64,000 bases of DNA from Shimazuella kribbensis DSM 45090 (GCF_000428065.1 NZ_ATZF01000002.1:186001-250000), one strand, 5' to 3'. Shown: positions 26,355 to 35,837, counted from the first letter of the stretch. The notes: a model not told the origin generated them from the sequence alone. A program made the numbers and translations.

Positions 26355-26384
26355 AAACCTATCGGATACAAATCCCATAGGTTT
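26355..26384 (-). terminator. Terminator after copA
   Basis: Stem AAACCTATCGGAT / ATCCCATAGGTTT (one mismatch) with a four-base loop and seven Ts on the minus strand. Confidence 0.82.
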
Positions 26385-26415
26385 ATAGATTAATTATAGG
26401 TTGTGTAACTTTTCT

Positions 26416-28824
26416 TTATCTTTTCACACGTTGAAGACGCAAGGCATTGAGTACAACTGATACAGAACTCAGGGCCATCGCTGCACCTGCTAACCATGGA
26501 GCGAGGAAACCGAGGGCTGCAATCGGAATACCAATCACGTTATAGGCCAGTGCCCAGAATAGGTTTTGCTTAATATTGCGCATCGTTTTTCGGCTCATGA
26601 ATATCGCATCAGCAATGCTAGTCAAATCGCCACGCATCAAAGTTACATCTGCGGCTTCCATCGCGACATCGGTACCTGTACCAATCGCCATCCCAATATC
26701 GGCTGTTGCAAGGGCCGGTGCATCGTTGATCCCGTCTCCAACCATCGCCACTTTCTTGCCTTCTGCTTGCAGCTTTTTCACTTCTTCTGCTTTTCCTTCT
26801 GGCAATACTTCAGCTAATACACGATCTACTCCCACTTCTTGCCCAATTGCCCCAGCGGTACGCTGGTTGTCCCCAGTAATCATGATTACTTCTAAACCTA
26901 GTTCTTTCAAACGGCGAATCGCTTCTTGGGACGTATCTTTGACGGTATCTGCTACCGCTACCAATCCTGCATACTGACCATCAATCGCTACTAACATCGC
27001 AGTTTTCCCTGATTCTTCTAGTTCTGCCATCTTCGATTCGATCGCAGCTACATCAATACCATGTTTGGCCATCAGCTTTCTTGTTCCAACAAGTAATTCT
27101 TTCTTCTCAACTACTGCTCGAATACCGTAACCAGGAATCGCTTCAAAATCTTCTGTATCCGGCATCGTAATGCCTTTTTCTTTCACTCCTTCTACAATCG
27201 CTTCTGCCAATGGGTGTTCGGAGTTTTTCTCTGCTGCACCCACCATAGTCAAGAAGTGGCTTTCATTTATGCCATCTGCAACACGAACATCCGTTAAGAC
27301 CGGTTTTCCGTTGGTGATGGTTCCTGTTTTATCCAAGACAACCGTATTGATTTGATGAGTGGATTCCAGGTGCTCCCCACCTTTAAACAACACTCCCCAC
27401 TCTGCTGCGCGGCCAGATCCTGCCATGATCGAGGTAGGAGTAGCCAATCCAAGGGCACAAGGACAAGCAATAACGAGAACAGCGATCGCTTTTTCGAGTG
27501 CACTTGCAAACTCTCCAGGTGCAACAGCAAAATACCAGATCAAGAAGGTGACAACGGCAATTCCCACTACAATTGGAACAAATACTCCTGAGATTTGGTC
27601 TGCTACCCGTTGGATTGGAGCTTTGGAGCCTTGTGCTTCTTCTACTACTTGAATAATTTGAGCAAGTGCAGTATCTTTCCCCACTTTGGTTGCTTTCACC
27701 ATTAGACGACCGTTTTTGTTGATAGTAGCACCGATCACTGCGTCACCAATGCGTTTTTCAATCGGAATACTTTCTCCGGTTAACATGGATTCATCTACCG
27801 CAGAGGTTCCTTCTACCACTTCTCCATCAACAGGAATCTTTTCTCCTGGTTTGACGATCAGTACATCCCCAGTTACCACTTCTTCAATCGGAACTTGTAC
27901 TTCTTCTCCGTTTCTTACCACTAATGCCGTTTTCGCTTGTAAGCCCATTAATTTTTTGATTGCTTCGGAAGAACGACCTTTGGCACGTGCTTCAAACAAT
28001 TTCCCAAGAATAATGAGGGTGATCAACACAGCGCTGGTTTCATAATACAATTCGACTTGGTGATGCGATTCTTGACCAATGTTAGCAAAAGTCAGGTACA
28101 AACTATAGAAATATGCAGCTGATGTGCCAAGCGCGACCAACACATCCATATTAGCGCTTTTGTTTCGCAGCGCTTTGTATGCTCCTACATAGAAGTGTCC
28201 ACCAATGATAAATTGTACGGGAGTAGCTAATACCAATTGGAACCATGGGTTCATAAAAATGTCAGGTAACCAGATAAACGAAGTGAACGAAAAGTGACTG
28301 ACCATCGCCCATAACAAAGGCAAGGACAACAAACCGGATACGATAAATTTGCGGGTTTGTTTTTTTATTTCTTTTTGCCGGTGATCGGAGTCATTTCCTG
28401 CTGCTTCTTTGAGCTGTGCTTTGTATCCGATCTTTTCGACTTTTTGAATCATGTCTTTTGTTTGGACTTCACTGGGCGAATACTCCACATGGGCCGTTTC
28501 CAAAGCAAAGTTCACTGTTGCTTTGGATACACCAGGAAGTTTGTTCAACCCTTTTTCAATACGATTGGCACAAGCTGCACACGTCATACCTGTCAATTTT
28601 AGCTCTACCGTTTCTTTTACTGTTCCATAACCGAGAGAAGAAATTTTTGCTTCCAACTCGCTAACATCCGTTTTAGAATCATCATAGGAAACCGTAGCGG
28701 TTTCTAAGGCAAAGTTGACATTGGCATCGGACACCCCTGGTATTTTTTTCAAACCTTTCTCTATACGATTTGCACAGGCTGCGCACGTCATACCTGTAAT
28801 TTTCATCTTTTGCTGTGTTGCCAT
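26416..28824 (-). CDS. copA: CopA copper-exporting P1B-ATPase
   Basis: An 802-residue Cu(I) exporter. Two N-terminal HMA domains each carry [15 protein letters not shown]. The membrane domain holds CPC ([13 protein letters not shown]), and the catalytic parts show [19 protein letters not shown] and [10 protein letters not shown]. It pumps cytosolic Cu(I) across the membrane. ATG 28824 has GGAG eight bases upstream. Two CsoR-like boxes lie in its leader. A fragment of a lost copZ and csoR2 lie upstream, so the ancestral order was csoR-copZ-copA as in B. subtilis. Confidence 0.96.
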   Translation of the reverse strand: MATQQKMKITGMTCAACANRIEKGLKKIPGVSDANVNFALETATVSYDDSKTDVSELEAKISSLGYGTVKETVELKLTGMTCAACANRIEKGLNKLPGVSKATVNFALETAHVEYSPSEVQTKDMIQKVEKIGYKAQLKEAAGNDSDHRQKEIKKQTRKFIVSGLLSLPLLWAMVSHFSFTSFIWLPDIFMNPWFQLVLATPVQFIIGGHFYVGAYKALRNKSANMDVLVALGTSAAYFYSLYLTFANIGQESHHQVELYYETSAVLITLIILGKLFEARAKGRSSEAIKKLMGLQAKTALVVRNGEEVQVPIEEVVTGDVLIVKPGEKIPVDGEVVEGTSAVDESMLTGESIPIEKRIGDAVIGATINKNGRLMVKATKVGKDTALAQIIQVVEEAQGSKAPIQRVADQISGVFVPIVVGIAVVTFLIWYFAVAPGEFASALEKAIAVLVIACPCALGLATPTSIMAGSGRAAEWGVLFKGGEHLESTHQINTVVLDKTGTITNGKPVLTDVRVADGINESHFLTMVGAAEKNSEHPLAEAIVEGVKEKGITMPDTEDFEAIPGYGIRAVVEKKELLVGTRKLMAKHGIDVAAIESKMAELEESGKTAMLVAIDGQYAGLVAVADTVKDTSQEAIRRLKELGLEVIMITGDNQRTAGAIGQEVGVDRVLAEVLPEGKAEEVKKLQAEGKKVAMVGDGINDAPALATADIGMAIGTGTDVAMEAADVTLMRGDLTSIADAIFMSRKTMRNIKQNLFWALAYNVIGIPIAALGFLAPWLAGAAMALSSVSVVLNALRLQRVKR

Positions 28825-28846
28825 GAATGGGGCTCCTTTCATCTTT

Positions 28847-28902
28847 TATACCCTATAGGGGTATAATGGACGGAAAATTTTTTTACCCCTATAGGGTATA
28901 AA
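28847..28902 (-). promoter_or_regulatory. Double CsoR box in the copA leader
   Basis: Two near-palindromic boxes, TATACCCTATAGGGGTATAA (28847-28866) and TTTACCCCTATAGGGTATAA (28882-28901), separated by an A/T tract. These are the best matches to the CsoR operator in the window. Confidence 0.8.
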
Positions 28903-28905
28903 GCC

Positions 28906-28951
28906 TTAGCTTACATCATAACCTTCGTTTCCAATAGCTTCTTTTATTATG
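28906..28951 (-). pseudogene. copZ relic (last 14 codons)
   Basis: Immediately after the csoR2 stop, the minus strand reads IIKEAIGNEGYDVS and a stop, the characteristic CopZ C terminus. The rest of copZ, including its start and metal loop, is missing, so a deletion has joined the end of csoR2 to the end of copZ. Confidence 0.75.
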
Positions 28952-29281
28952 TTATAACTTCATTAGTCTTTTCATAGTCGGAAGTACTTTATCCATTATT
29001 TCATCATCTTCTTTTTCATATCCAACTATACAACTTCGTAAATGGCCTTCTATAAGAACGTTACTTGCACTACGGAGAGCCGATTGGACCGCAGAAATTT
29101 GGTTTATTACATCATCACAATATGTCTTTTTGTCAATTAACTTCTTTATTCCTCGAACCTGTCCTTCAATTCGATTCAGGCGAGAGGTTAAATTATGTTT
29201 TACATTTTTAGAATGTTGACTCTCCCTTGTACTAGAGCAACATATTTCTTCTGAATGATCAGGAGTTTGTAGCTCTTTCAT
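28952..29281 (-). CDS. csoR: CsoR-family copper-sensing repressor 2
   Basis: A 109-residue CsoR paralogue with the same Cys-His-Cys ligand pattern (YCDDVINQI and GHLRSC) and family core SRLNRIEGQVRGIKKLID. The N terminus carries an extra Cys pair (EEICCSS). The ribosome site is AAAGGGG. It precedes the copZ relic and copA and has a box in its own promoter. Two CsoR copies could divide the boxes between them or sense different thiol or metal signals; both keep the histidine, so neither looks like the persulfide sensor CstR. Confidence 0.9.
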   Translation of the reverse strand: MKELQTPDHSEEICCSSTRESQHSKNVKHNLTSRLNRIEGQVRGIKKLIDKKTYCDDVINQISAVQSALRSASNVLIEGHLRSCIVGYEKEDDEIMDKVLPTMKRLMKL

Positions 29282-29305
29282 AATGTTTTCCCCTTTCTGG
29301 ATTTA

Positions 29306-29335
29306 AATATAGCATACCCCCTCACCCTATGTAAA
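29306..29335 (-). promoter_or_regulatory. csoR2 promoter with CsoR box
   Basis: Minus strand TTTACA, 18-base spacer with GAGGGGGTAT, then TATATT; autoregulatory layout. Confidence 0.78.
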
Positions 29336-29337
29336 GT

Positions 29338-29648
29338 GTTTTTAAAAATAAAATTTTTCTATACAGAAAAAGACCTTCATAAAAATCGATATGGAGGCAC
29401 ACAATGCCAAGTCATGTCGTCCATACTATTTGCAATTCATACAAAATGACATCCACAAGTAGGATCAGTCCATTTTGTATTTCCTTGTCACAAAGGATAC
29501 TCCCTCCCATCTTGTCTTCTGTGAAATATACTACACCAAACTTACCCAATGAACAGGTGTTTCACCCCATAAAATGGTATATCTCCTCCTAGATGTTAGT
29601 TAATCAACACAACATGAACACAAGTATAATATTCTGTCTAGTATGAGC
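29338..29648. other. Intergenic stretch without a supported gene
   Basis: A 62-codon plus-strand frame (29404-29592) has no ribosome site and no recognisable product. I see nothing else here. Confidence 0.4.
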
Positions 29649-29692
29649 AAAAACCCGAATCAAAGATTATTCACTTATGATTCGAGTTTTTT
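29649..29692 (-). terminator. Terminator after dehydratase gene
   Basis: Arms AAAAACCCGAATC / GATTCGAGTTTTTT with one mismatch, directly beyond the stop. Confidence 0.78.
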
Positions 29693-29693
29693 G

Positions 29694-30668
29694 TCAAAAT
29701 TCACTATTCAATTGGCAGACTTCCGCAAGTAAAAGAGGATCAATATTACCACCACTAACAATAACACCAATTCTCTTCTTTTGTATCGGGAAACGATTTG
29801 CTAGTAAAGCTGCTAAAGTAACAGCTGCAGAAGGTTCCATTATTATTTTTAGTCTAGTCACAGCAAAATAAATGGCTCGCATAATCTCATCGTCTGTAAC
29901 CGTGACAATATCTTCTACATGTTCTTGAATAATCGGGAAAGTAAGTGTGCCAGGAGTAGTTGCACGTAAACCATCCGCAATAGTATTAGATGGATCAATA
30001 CTTATTCGATTTCTCTTTCTTAAAGAAATCAATGTATCATTAGCACTTTCTGGCTCCACACCAAAAATGCGAGTTTTGCTATTAAAACCATGTGCTGCAA
30101 TAGAAGTACCAGAGATTAACCCTCCACCTCCAATAGGAACAACAATAGTATCTAGCGACTCTACTTCTTGGAGCAACTCAAGAGCCGCTGTACCTGCTCC
30201 TGCTATAACTCTAGGATCATCGTATGGCGGAATCAAACTCATCCCTTTTTCTTCTGAGAAACGACTAGCTATCTCTTCTCGATTTTCGCGAAACCGATCA
30301 TAAAAAATAGATTCCCCACCATATCCTTTAGCTGCTTCCTTTTTAATGGAAGGAGAATCTGAGGGCATACAATTCACTGCATGAACGCCTAACAATTTGG
30401 AAGCTAAAGCTACGGCTTGAGCATGATTCCCAGAAGAAAAAGCGATAACTCCTTTTTCTTTCTCTTCTTTCGTTAATTGACAGATAGTATTGTATGCGCC
30501 TCTAAACTTAAAGGCACCCCCTCGCTGGAAATTTTCGCACTTTAAAAATATCTCGTATCCTGTGATATTGTTTAATGTTTTCGAAGTCATCACAGGTGTA
30601 TGATGAACTACCCTATCAATTCGTTCTAATGCTTGTCTAACAGACGAATAATCAACTTTTAACGACAA
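29694..30668 (-). CDS. Threonine/serine dehydratase-like PLP enzyme
   Basis: A 324-residue fold-type II PLP enzyme. The PLP lysine lies in GAFKFRGAYN, the substrate loop is SSGNHAQ, and a Gly-rich phosphate loop PIGGGGLISG follows. There is no C-terminal ACT domain, so it resembles catabolic threonine dehydratase (TdcB) or serine racemase rather than biosynthetic IlvA. It would convert L-threonine to 2-oxobutanoate or L-serine to pyruvate. The start is TTG 30668 with AGGTGG seven bases upstream. It appears to be a single-gene unit. Confidence 0.85.
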   Translation of the reverse strand: MSLKVDYSSVRQALERIDRVVHHTPVMTSKTLNNITGYEIFLKCENFQRGGAFKFRGAYNTICQLTKEEKEKGVIAFSSGNHAQAVALASKLLGVHAVNCMPSDSPSIKKEAAKGYGGESIFYDRFRENREEIASRFSEEKGMSLIPPYDDPRVIAGAGTAALELLQEVESLDTIVVPIGGGGLISGTSIAAHGFNSKTRIFGVEPESANDTLISLRKRNRISIDPSNTIADGLRATTPGTLTFPIIQEHVEDIVTVTDDEIMRAIYFAVTRLKIIMEPSAAVTLAALLANRFPIQKKRIGVIVSGGNIDPLLLAEVCQLNSEF

Positions 30669-31391
30669 TTTTAAACCACCTGTCCCTTTTTTATAGGTAT
30701 AAGCATCCTATTCAATATAATACGCTTTGTGATTATTACATTACAAAATTATATTCATATTACTATTAACGTAATCTGGCAGTCGATACTGCTTATAAAG
30801 CAAATTCACTTATTTGTTTATGATACATGCAAGGTATTCACTCACCTAAATACAGAGCTGAATACCTCTTTCATTCATGGAAGGCTGATCATTAACAACC
30901 AGCATGATAGTCATATTGGTTGTTTAGATGAATGAAAGCGAGGGATATTGCCATGCTGATCAAACACCTGGATATTTCCAAGACAAAGGTATCCAGAAAG
31001 AGCATTTATATCTTCTATATCATCATAAAAACAGAGGGGAAAAACAAAAAAACCTGACCAGCGATAACCGATCAGGCAATTGAGAGAGTTTTGATGTTAG
31101 AACAGAGTATATCACAAGTGATGGGAAATCCTCGCTTTTTTATTATTATCAGTTGTTTTCCTTGAAGATGGTGATCCGAGATAACTCCATAAGTGGCCAC
31201 AGTGATATATTGGTGTGTATTTCTGGATACAAACCAATCTGATACGGAAAATGCTAAACACCTTAATCGAAGAGCCAATAAGCACCGTTAAATTCGTTTG
31301 CATCCGCATTATTTACATTTTTTCTATCTGTATGGCTGTATTTTGTACTTACCTTGGACTTATCCCATGCCCATCAAGTTAAAAAAGCAGT
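30669..31391. other. Gene-poor region with hairpins and decayed frames
   Basis: About 720 bases. A 35-codon plus-strand frame (30952-31059) has a weak AGGG site. A minus-strand frame of about 68 codons (31072-31278) ends at a CCTGA/TCAGG hairpin followed by seven Ts, looking like a real transcript end, but its protein is unrecognisable and its TTG start lacks a site. Probably remnants of small or mobile genes. Confidence 0.35.
30868..30938. repeat. Nested long inverted repeat
   Basis: Outer arms CTTTCATTCAT / ATGAATGAAAG (30868-30878, 30928-30938) and inner arms ACAACCA / TGGTTGT (30895-30901, 30917-30923). The layout would fold as an RNA with an internal loop, or act as paired protein sites. 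Confidence 0.6.
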
Positions 31392-31428
31392 GTGAGTTAG
31401 AACCTCTTTAGGTTCTAACTCACTTTTT
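31392..31428 (+). terminator. Strong hairpin terminator
   Basis: Perfect fourteen-base arms GTGAGTTAGAACCT / AGGTTCTAACTCAC with a CTTT loop and five Ts on the plus strand. It lies beyond the leftward GNAT gene too, so it may serve both directions. Confidence 0.88.
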
Positions 31429-31439
31429 CGGCTTAGAAT

Positions 31440-32006
31440 TTACATTTCATTTGGATGCCATTCTGGTTTTAGAATTCGGTACAATCCTACATCACACCGA
31501 GTTCCATCGACCTTTTTCAGATAGGCTTCTAGAATACCCTCTTTTTTAAATCCTAGTTTTAGAACCATTCGTTCCGAACTGTCGTTCCCTTCCATTACTG
31601 TCAACTGAATCCTGTAGGCGTTAAGTTCTTGAATTGCATAATGTACTAGCAACTTCAAGGCTTTAGAAGCATACCCTCTTCCCCAAAATTTTTGGGCGAA
31701 AAAGACCCAACCAATCTCTACTCGTTCGCTTTCTTGGTTGAATCCAAGTAGGGATACACTTCCAACTACTTGTCCAGATTGATTTACTACAACGAATGGG
31801 AGTCGTTCACCACGATCCCTTTCGTTAATCGCCTTTTGTACTAGAAGGTCAATTTCGACTTGGGAATTCGGAACCGTCGGAAGACGCAACCATTTCCAAA
31901 CCTCAGGGTTGTTACCAACTGAATCCCAAAGTTCTGATGAATGTTCCTTCGATAGGGGTACCAATTTTACTTGGTTACCATCTAGCATCGGATATTCTGA
32001 ATGCAT
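31440..32006 (-). CDS. GNAT-family N-acetyltransferase (RimJ/RimL-like)
   Basis: A 188-residue acetyltransferase_3-type GNAT. The acetyl-CoA loop reads FWGRGYASKAL and the fold ends with GFKKEGILEAYLKK. It transfers acetyl groups to an amine, either a protein N terminus or a small molecule. ATG 32006 is chosen because AGGAG lies five bases upstream; the longer frame has no site. The phage-like fragment and an MFS gene lie upstream on the same strand. Confidence 0.87.
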   Translation of the reverse strand: MHSEYPMLDGNQVKLVPLSKEHSSELWDSVGNNPEVWKWLRLPTVPNSQVEIDLLVQKAINERDRGERLPFVVVNQSGQVVGSVSLLGFNQESERVEIGWVFFAQKFWGRGYASKALKLLVHYAIQELNAYRIQLTVMEGNDSSERMVLKLGFKKEGILEAYLKKVDGTRCDVGLYRILKPEWHPNEM

Positions 32007-32120
32007 CACTACTCCTATAGGTGTGATCGGCATTTCTATACTTCTAAGCACAATCAGAATAACATTAGATTTATTATTAAACAATCTGGTAAATATGACA
32101 TTCATCTAAAGGCAATGGAT

Positions 32121-32417
32121 TCAAACATCTAACACACTTACATCCATCTCGAATTCCACTATTTCAAATCTGCCAAATCCTATACTTCTGCCATCAGCAA
32201 GCCCAACAAGTGTCCCAGCTTCATTAACAACAGCTTGCATTTGCTGAGGACTAACAACTGTTGCATCCCACATAATTGTAAAAGAAACATTCCAACCAAT
32301 GGAGGCTGCAACTCGATAACGAATGTTACGAGATTTTGTGTTTGGATTGCGAACTGATGCAATGTGTAAATAAACTGGTTCTGTTGAATCTTGTGTTAAT
32401 TCTTCTTTATTTATCAT
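32121..32417 (-). CDS. Unrecognised 98-residue protein, possibly a 3' fragment of a phage gene
   Basis: No ribosome site precedes the ATG. The frame stays open upstream for another 30 codons (VGVALHAYQGNNKIGLISDD) to the stop of the MFS gene, with no good start codon. The C-terminal part (NEAGTLVGLADGRSIGFGRF) recalls small phage-type proteins that end this way, though I cannot name a family. Most likely it is the surviving 3' part of a longer gene. No function can be given. Confidence 0.4.
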   Translation of the reverse strand: MINKEELTQDSTEPVYLHIASVRNPNTKSRNIRYRVAASIGWNVSFTIMWDATVVSPQQMQAVVNEAGTLVGLADGRSIGFGRFEIVEFEMDVSVLDV

Positions 32418-32494
32418 GTTATTAAGGGGGTCATCCGAGATAAGTCCAATTTTGTTATTGCCTTGATAGGCATGTAGCGCTACCCCTACTATAA

Positions 32495-33736
32495 TTAATC
32501 CGTTGATTTACGAGTAATTACCCAAAATATCAGGGCGATGACACTAAAGGAAGCTCCCAAAAGACAGACACCATTCCATCCAAATTTATCATACATATTT
32601 GTTGAGGTTATTGAACCTATGGCACTACCGATTGAATAAAAAGTCATGTATGCAGCAGTAAGTCTACTTCTTGCTTCAGGACGTACTGCCAAAATAAAAC
32701 TTTGGTTGGTAACATGTACAGCCTGGACAGCGAGGTCTAGAAGAATGATTCCAATCACCAATGCAAGTAGAGAGTAGTTTATAAGGTCGATGAGAGCCCA
32801 TGAGAAAACTAATAACAAAAGCGCAATTCCTGTGGTTCTTTGTCCTAACCCTCGATCTGCAAACTGTCCAGCTTTCGCAGCTGCAATAGCTCCAGCTATT
32901 CCAGCGATGCCGAAAGCTCCAATAATCGTATGGGAAAGAGAGTGTGGTGGTGCACTCAGAGGTAACACCAAGGAAGTCCATAGGGTACTAAAAGTAGCGA
33001 ATATAAATAATGCTAAAGTGCCTCGAATAAGTAGAATCCTTTCCTCAGCAAATAATAAGAGTACAGAGCGCAATAACTTCGGATAAGATAAAGAAGATTG
33101 CCTAAATGGTTCATTTGGCAGTTTTTGTGAAAGTAAGAAAATGATAAAAAGCATAAATCCAGCAGACGTAAAATAAACCGCACGCCACCCTCCTAAATCT
33201 GAAACGATACCAGAAATGGTTCGAGCTAAAAGAATACCTATCACAATTCCACTAGTCACAAAACCAACGATACTTCCACGTTCAGATGGAGAAGATAGAG
33301 TGGATGCATATGCAACGATGGTTTGTGTAATCGTCGCTAGTACCCCAACGATAGCGATTCCGAGGAAAAAGATAATCTCAGAAGGTGAGAAGCAAATGAC
33401 AACTAGAGCAACACTCATCATAAACATTTGACTTAGAATAAGGCGGCGAGGGCTTATTAAATCCCCAAGTGGGACTAGGAATATCAGACCTATAGCATAA
33501 AAGATTTGAGTAACAGTAATTACAATCCCGATGGTGGAGGGATGAATATGAAAATCATTTGCTATCGAATCAAGTAGCGGATGAGCATAATAGATATTTG
33601 CAACAGCTAACCCACAAGCGATTGCTAATAATACTTTCATATAAGGTGTGATAACAGATTCGGTAGCAGATGTTAAAAAAATTGTTTCCGTATCTTTGTG
33701 ATTCATTAGATTGGTTGATATTTTTTTGGCACGCAT
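32495..33736 (-). CDS. MFS transporter (DHA1/AraJ-like) controlled by adjacent TetR
   Basis: A 413-residue, twelve-helix transporter. The first helix starts PYMKVLLAIACGLAVANIYY, and the loop 2-3 motif is PLGDLISPRR. ATG 33736 has AAGGGG nine bases upstream. It is divergent from a TetR gene. A perfect palindrome (33755-33782) overlaps its leader, and a related site lies between the genes, a classical drug-efflux arrangement in which the regulator releases upon ligand binding. Substrate unknown. Confidence 0.88.
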   Translation of the reverse strand: MRAKKISTNLMNHKDTETIFLTSATESVITPYMKVLLAIACGLAVANIYYAHPLLDSIANDFHIHPSTIGIVITVTQIFYAIGLIFLVPLGDLISPRRLILSQMFMMSVALVVICFSPSEIIFFLGIAIVGVLATITQTIVAYASTLSSPSERGSIVGFVTSGIVIGILLARTISGIVSDLGGWRAVYFTSAGFMLFIIFLLSQKLPNEPFRQSSLSYPKLLRSVLLLFAEERILLIRGTLALFIFATFSTLWTSLVLPLSAPPHSLSHTIIGAFGIAGIAGAIAAAKAGQFADRGLGQRTTGIALLLLVFSWALIDLINYSLLALVIGIILLDLAVQAVHVTNQSFILAVRPEARSRLTAAYMTFYSIGSAIGSITSTNMYDKFGWNGVCLLGASFSVIALIFWVITRKSTD

Positions 33737-33754
33737 ACTATTTTTCCCCTTCCT

Positions 33755-33782
33755 AAATTTCATACTAATCAGTATGAAATTT
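33755..33782. promoter_or_regulatory. TetR operator O1
   Basis: Perfect arms AAATTTCATACT / AGTATGAAATTT around four bases, just upstream of the MFS ribosome site. Confidence 0.82.
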
Positions 33783-33898
33783 CCCCCAAAGAATAAATCA
33801 TATTAATTCGTGTGTCAAGTGAATCACATGCGATTTCCATGGTGAATAGGTAGTATATATGTTCCCGATTTGACATCAAAGGTCGTTTTTGTTAATAT

Positions 33899-33922
33899 AT
33901 TTCGTACCGAACAGTACGTTTT
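33899..33922. promoter_or_regulatory. TetR operator O2
   Basis: ATTTCGTACCGAACAGTACG, an inverted CGTAC/GTACG resembling O1 (CATAC/GTATG). It lies about 83 bases upstream of the TetR start and likely mediates autoregulation. Confidence 0.65.
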
Positions 33923-34004
33923 CATCCGAGACATTTGAATATCTATTAATGAAAATATCGGGAGAATGGTTAACTTGATTAGAAAATAAAGGAGGGAAAA
34001 TAGT

Positions 34005-34586
34005 ATGGGGCGAAAACGTGAATTCGATGAGGAAAAAGCATTAGATGCCGCGATGCAGGTTTTTTGGAAGAAAGGCTATCACGCTACATCATTGACTGAT
34101 CTGACTACAAATATGGAATTGCAACGACCAAGCATCTATTCAGCCTTTGGTGACAAAGAAAAATTGTTTGAAGCAGCACTGCGTAACTATACAAAATTAC
34201 ATATTTCTAACATTCGTTCAAAACTTCAATATAACAAGTCGGTAAAAGATACAATACGTTTGTTTTTTGAGGACTTAGTCGAAGAAAAATGCCAAGGGAA
34301 TCAGAATAAGGGATGCTTTTGTATCAATACCATGGTAGAACTTGCTCCGCATGATGAAAAGTTTGAAATTTTAACAAGGGAGCACCAAATGTATCTTTCT
34401 GTCATTTTTCAAGAAATGATACAAAACGGGATACAATCAGGTGAATTTCATAGGGACTTAGATGCCAAAGCCTTAGCGCAAACCTTAGTTGTTTCTTTGA
34501 TTGGGATTACTGTTTTGATGAAATCACGTCCTGAACGTTCCTTTATTGATAATGCTATAATTAGTACACTATCATTATTGAAATAA
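34005..34586 (+). CDS. TetR-family repressor of the divergent MFS gene
   Basis: A 193-residue TetR regulator. The N-terminal helix-turn-helix (ALDAAMQVFWKKGYHATSLT then LQRPSIYSAFGDKEKLF) is typical of the group with TetR_C domains seen in YcdC/AcrR-like regulators; Cys residues in NKGCFCINT recall the NemR/YxaF subgroup, which can sense electrophiles. GGAGGG lies upstream. It probably represses both itself and the MFS transporter through the two palindromes between them. Confidence 0.9.
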   Translation: MGRKREFDEEKALDAAMQVFWKKGYHATSLTDLTTNMELQRPSIYSAFGDKEKLFEAALRNYTKLHISNIRSKLQYNKSVKDTIRLFFEDLVEEKCQGNQNKGCFCINTMVELAPHDEKFEILTREHQMYLSVIFQEMIQNGIQSGEFHRDLDAKALAQTLVVSLIGITVLMKSRPERSFIDNAIISTLSLLK

Positions 34587-35121
34587 GGCAGGAGGCAAAG
34601 ACAGAGGTCACTTATATTTATGGGACAAACTATGATGTGCGACTTGAAAGTCATCTCTGTAATGATTTTCTATGACCAACTAAAGGCAATTGTAGTAATA
34701 GGTACAGTTTTCTGGATACCTTGATAAAAGTCAATCATATCAACATTTCTTAGCTCTACATGTGGTTAGTAACTGTGTTCATAAATCAATGTTCATTTAC
34801 TAAGGGTCCCGCCGTCAAAACGCGGAATTTCCCCTCTAGGGATATAAGTTAGTCTTTGGGCTTAATTCATGTTCAATGGATGAAGAGAATCTAGAGAAGT
34901 AGGTTTGCAAGCGAATGAATACTCTCCTAGAAAATTGATGTACTCCCAATTAAGGGTAAGGTACCGATTCACACATGAGGGACCACTCTGGAAAATATAT
35001 GAATCTATCGTGCCGCTTTTGAACTTATCTCGGACGGATCCCCTCATTGTCAAACGATGAGTGTCGTTTTGTTATATGATACATGTTGTAATACATAAAT
35101 TCTAATGAGAGGTGGAGAAAT
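34587..35121. other. Intergenic region, no supported gene
   Basis: About 535 bases. Frames are short and without ribosome sites. The immediate leader of the next gene (35040-35121) is AT-rich and should hold its promoter. No RNA motif was recognised. Confidence 0.4.
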
Positions 35122-35550
35122 ATGCAAAATTATAAAAATCACGCTCAGATAGTTCCTGTATTTCATTATTTTTTAGCCCCATTAGCTCTACTAACTACTC
35201 TGTCAGCTATTGTTTATTGGGTGTGGTCTATGACTAATGAAGGGCCATGGATTCCTGCATCCCTTATTCTTCTGGTCGCATTAATCACAACTATCGGACT
35301 TTTCTTTGCACGACTGTTTGCAACGAAGGTTCAAGATCGTGCGATTCGTGCTGAAGAGAGCTTACGCCATTACATCTTAACCGGAAAGCAAATGGATTCT
35401 TATTTAACAATAAAACAAATCGTTGCCTTACGTTTTGCTTCAGATGAAGAATTTCCCCATTTGTGCAGGGAAACTATCGAAGAAAATCTGACTCCTAAAG
35501 AAATCAAACAAGAGATAAAAAACTGGAGAGCAGATCATAATCGTGTTTAG
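35122..35550 (+). CDS. DUF6526-like membrane protein
   Basis: A 142-residue protein with two membrane helices (about residues 16-36 and 44-66) and a soluble C-terminal half with LYLT-type helices around MDSYLTIKQIVALRFASDEE. The start NYKNHAQIVPVFHY matches the pattern of the DUF6526 family as I recall it. Function unknown. GAGAGGTGGAG lies before the ATG. A terminator follows. Confidence 0.7.
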   Translation: MQNYKNHAQIVPVFHYFLAPLALLTTLSAIVYWVWSMTNEGPWIPASLILLVALITTIGLFFARLFATKVQDRAIRAEESLRHYILTGKQMDSYLTIKQIVALRFASDEEFPHLCRETIEENLTPKEIKQEIKNWRADHNRV

Positions 35551-35649
35551 TAGGCCCAGTGACAGGATTTCTACCATAGACCGCAAAGTAGAATTATATT
35601 TATTTATATAAGAAATTATCTCCCTTGTAAGTTATAACCATAAGACAAA

Positions 35650-35681
35650 AAGACCAGCTTTTTTATATTAGAGCTGGTTTA
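35650..35681 (+). terminator. Terminator after DUF6526-like gene
   Basis: Stem ACCAGCT / AGCTGGT with a twelve-base loop and TTTAA. Confidence 0.65.
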
Positions 35682-35789
35682 ACTTATTTAACATTGCTCA
35701 GTGTCCCCTGACGTCCCAGTTTCCCTTAAAGCGGCTTATTTGCTATTTTTTATGCGGAAGTTTACCCTATTATTTTTCTATTTAAATAC

Positions 35790-35823
35790 AATGCCCCGTG
35801 TGATTAGTCACGCGGGCATTGCA
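35790..35823 (-). terminator. Terminator after esterase-like gene
   Basis: Stem AATGCCCcGTG / CACGCGGGCATT with a bulge, about 15 bases beyond the stop; the T tract is weak. Confidence 0.6.
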
Positions 35824-35837
35824 CACCACTTCGCCAG

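Noticed and set aside
29404-29592. 62-codon plus-strand frame
   Set aside because: No ribosome site and no family; composition looks like random AT-rich sequence.
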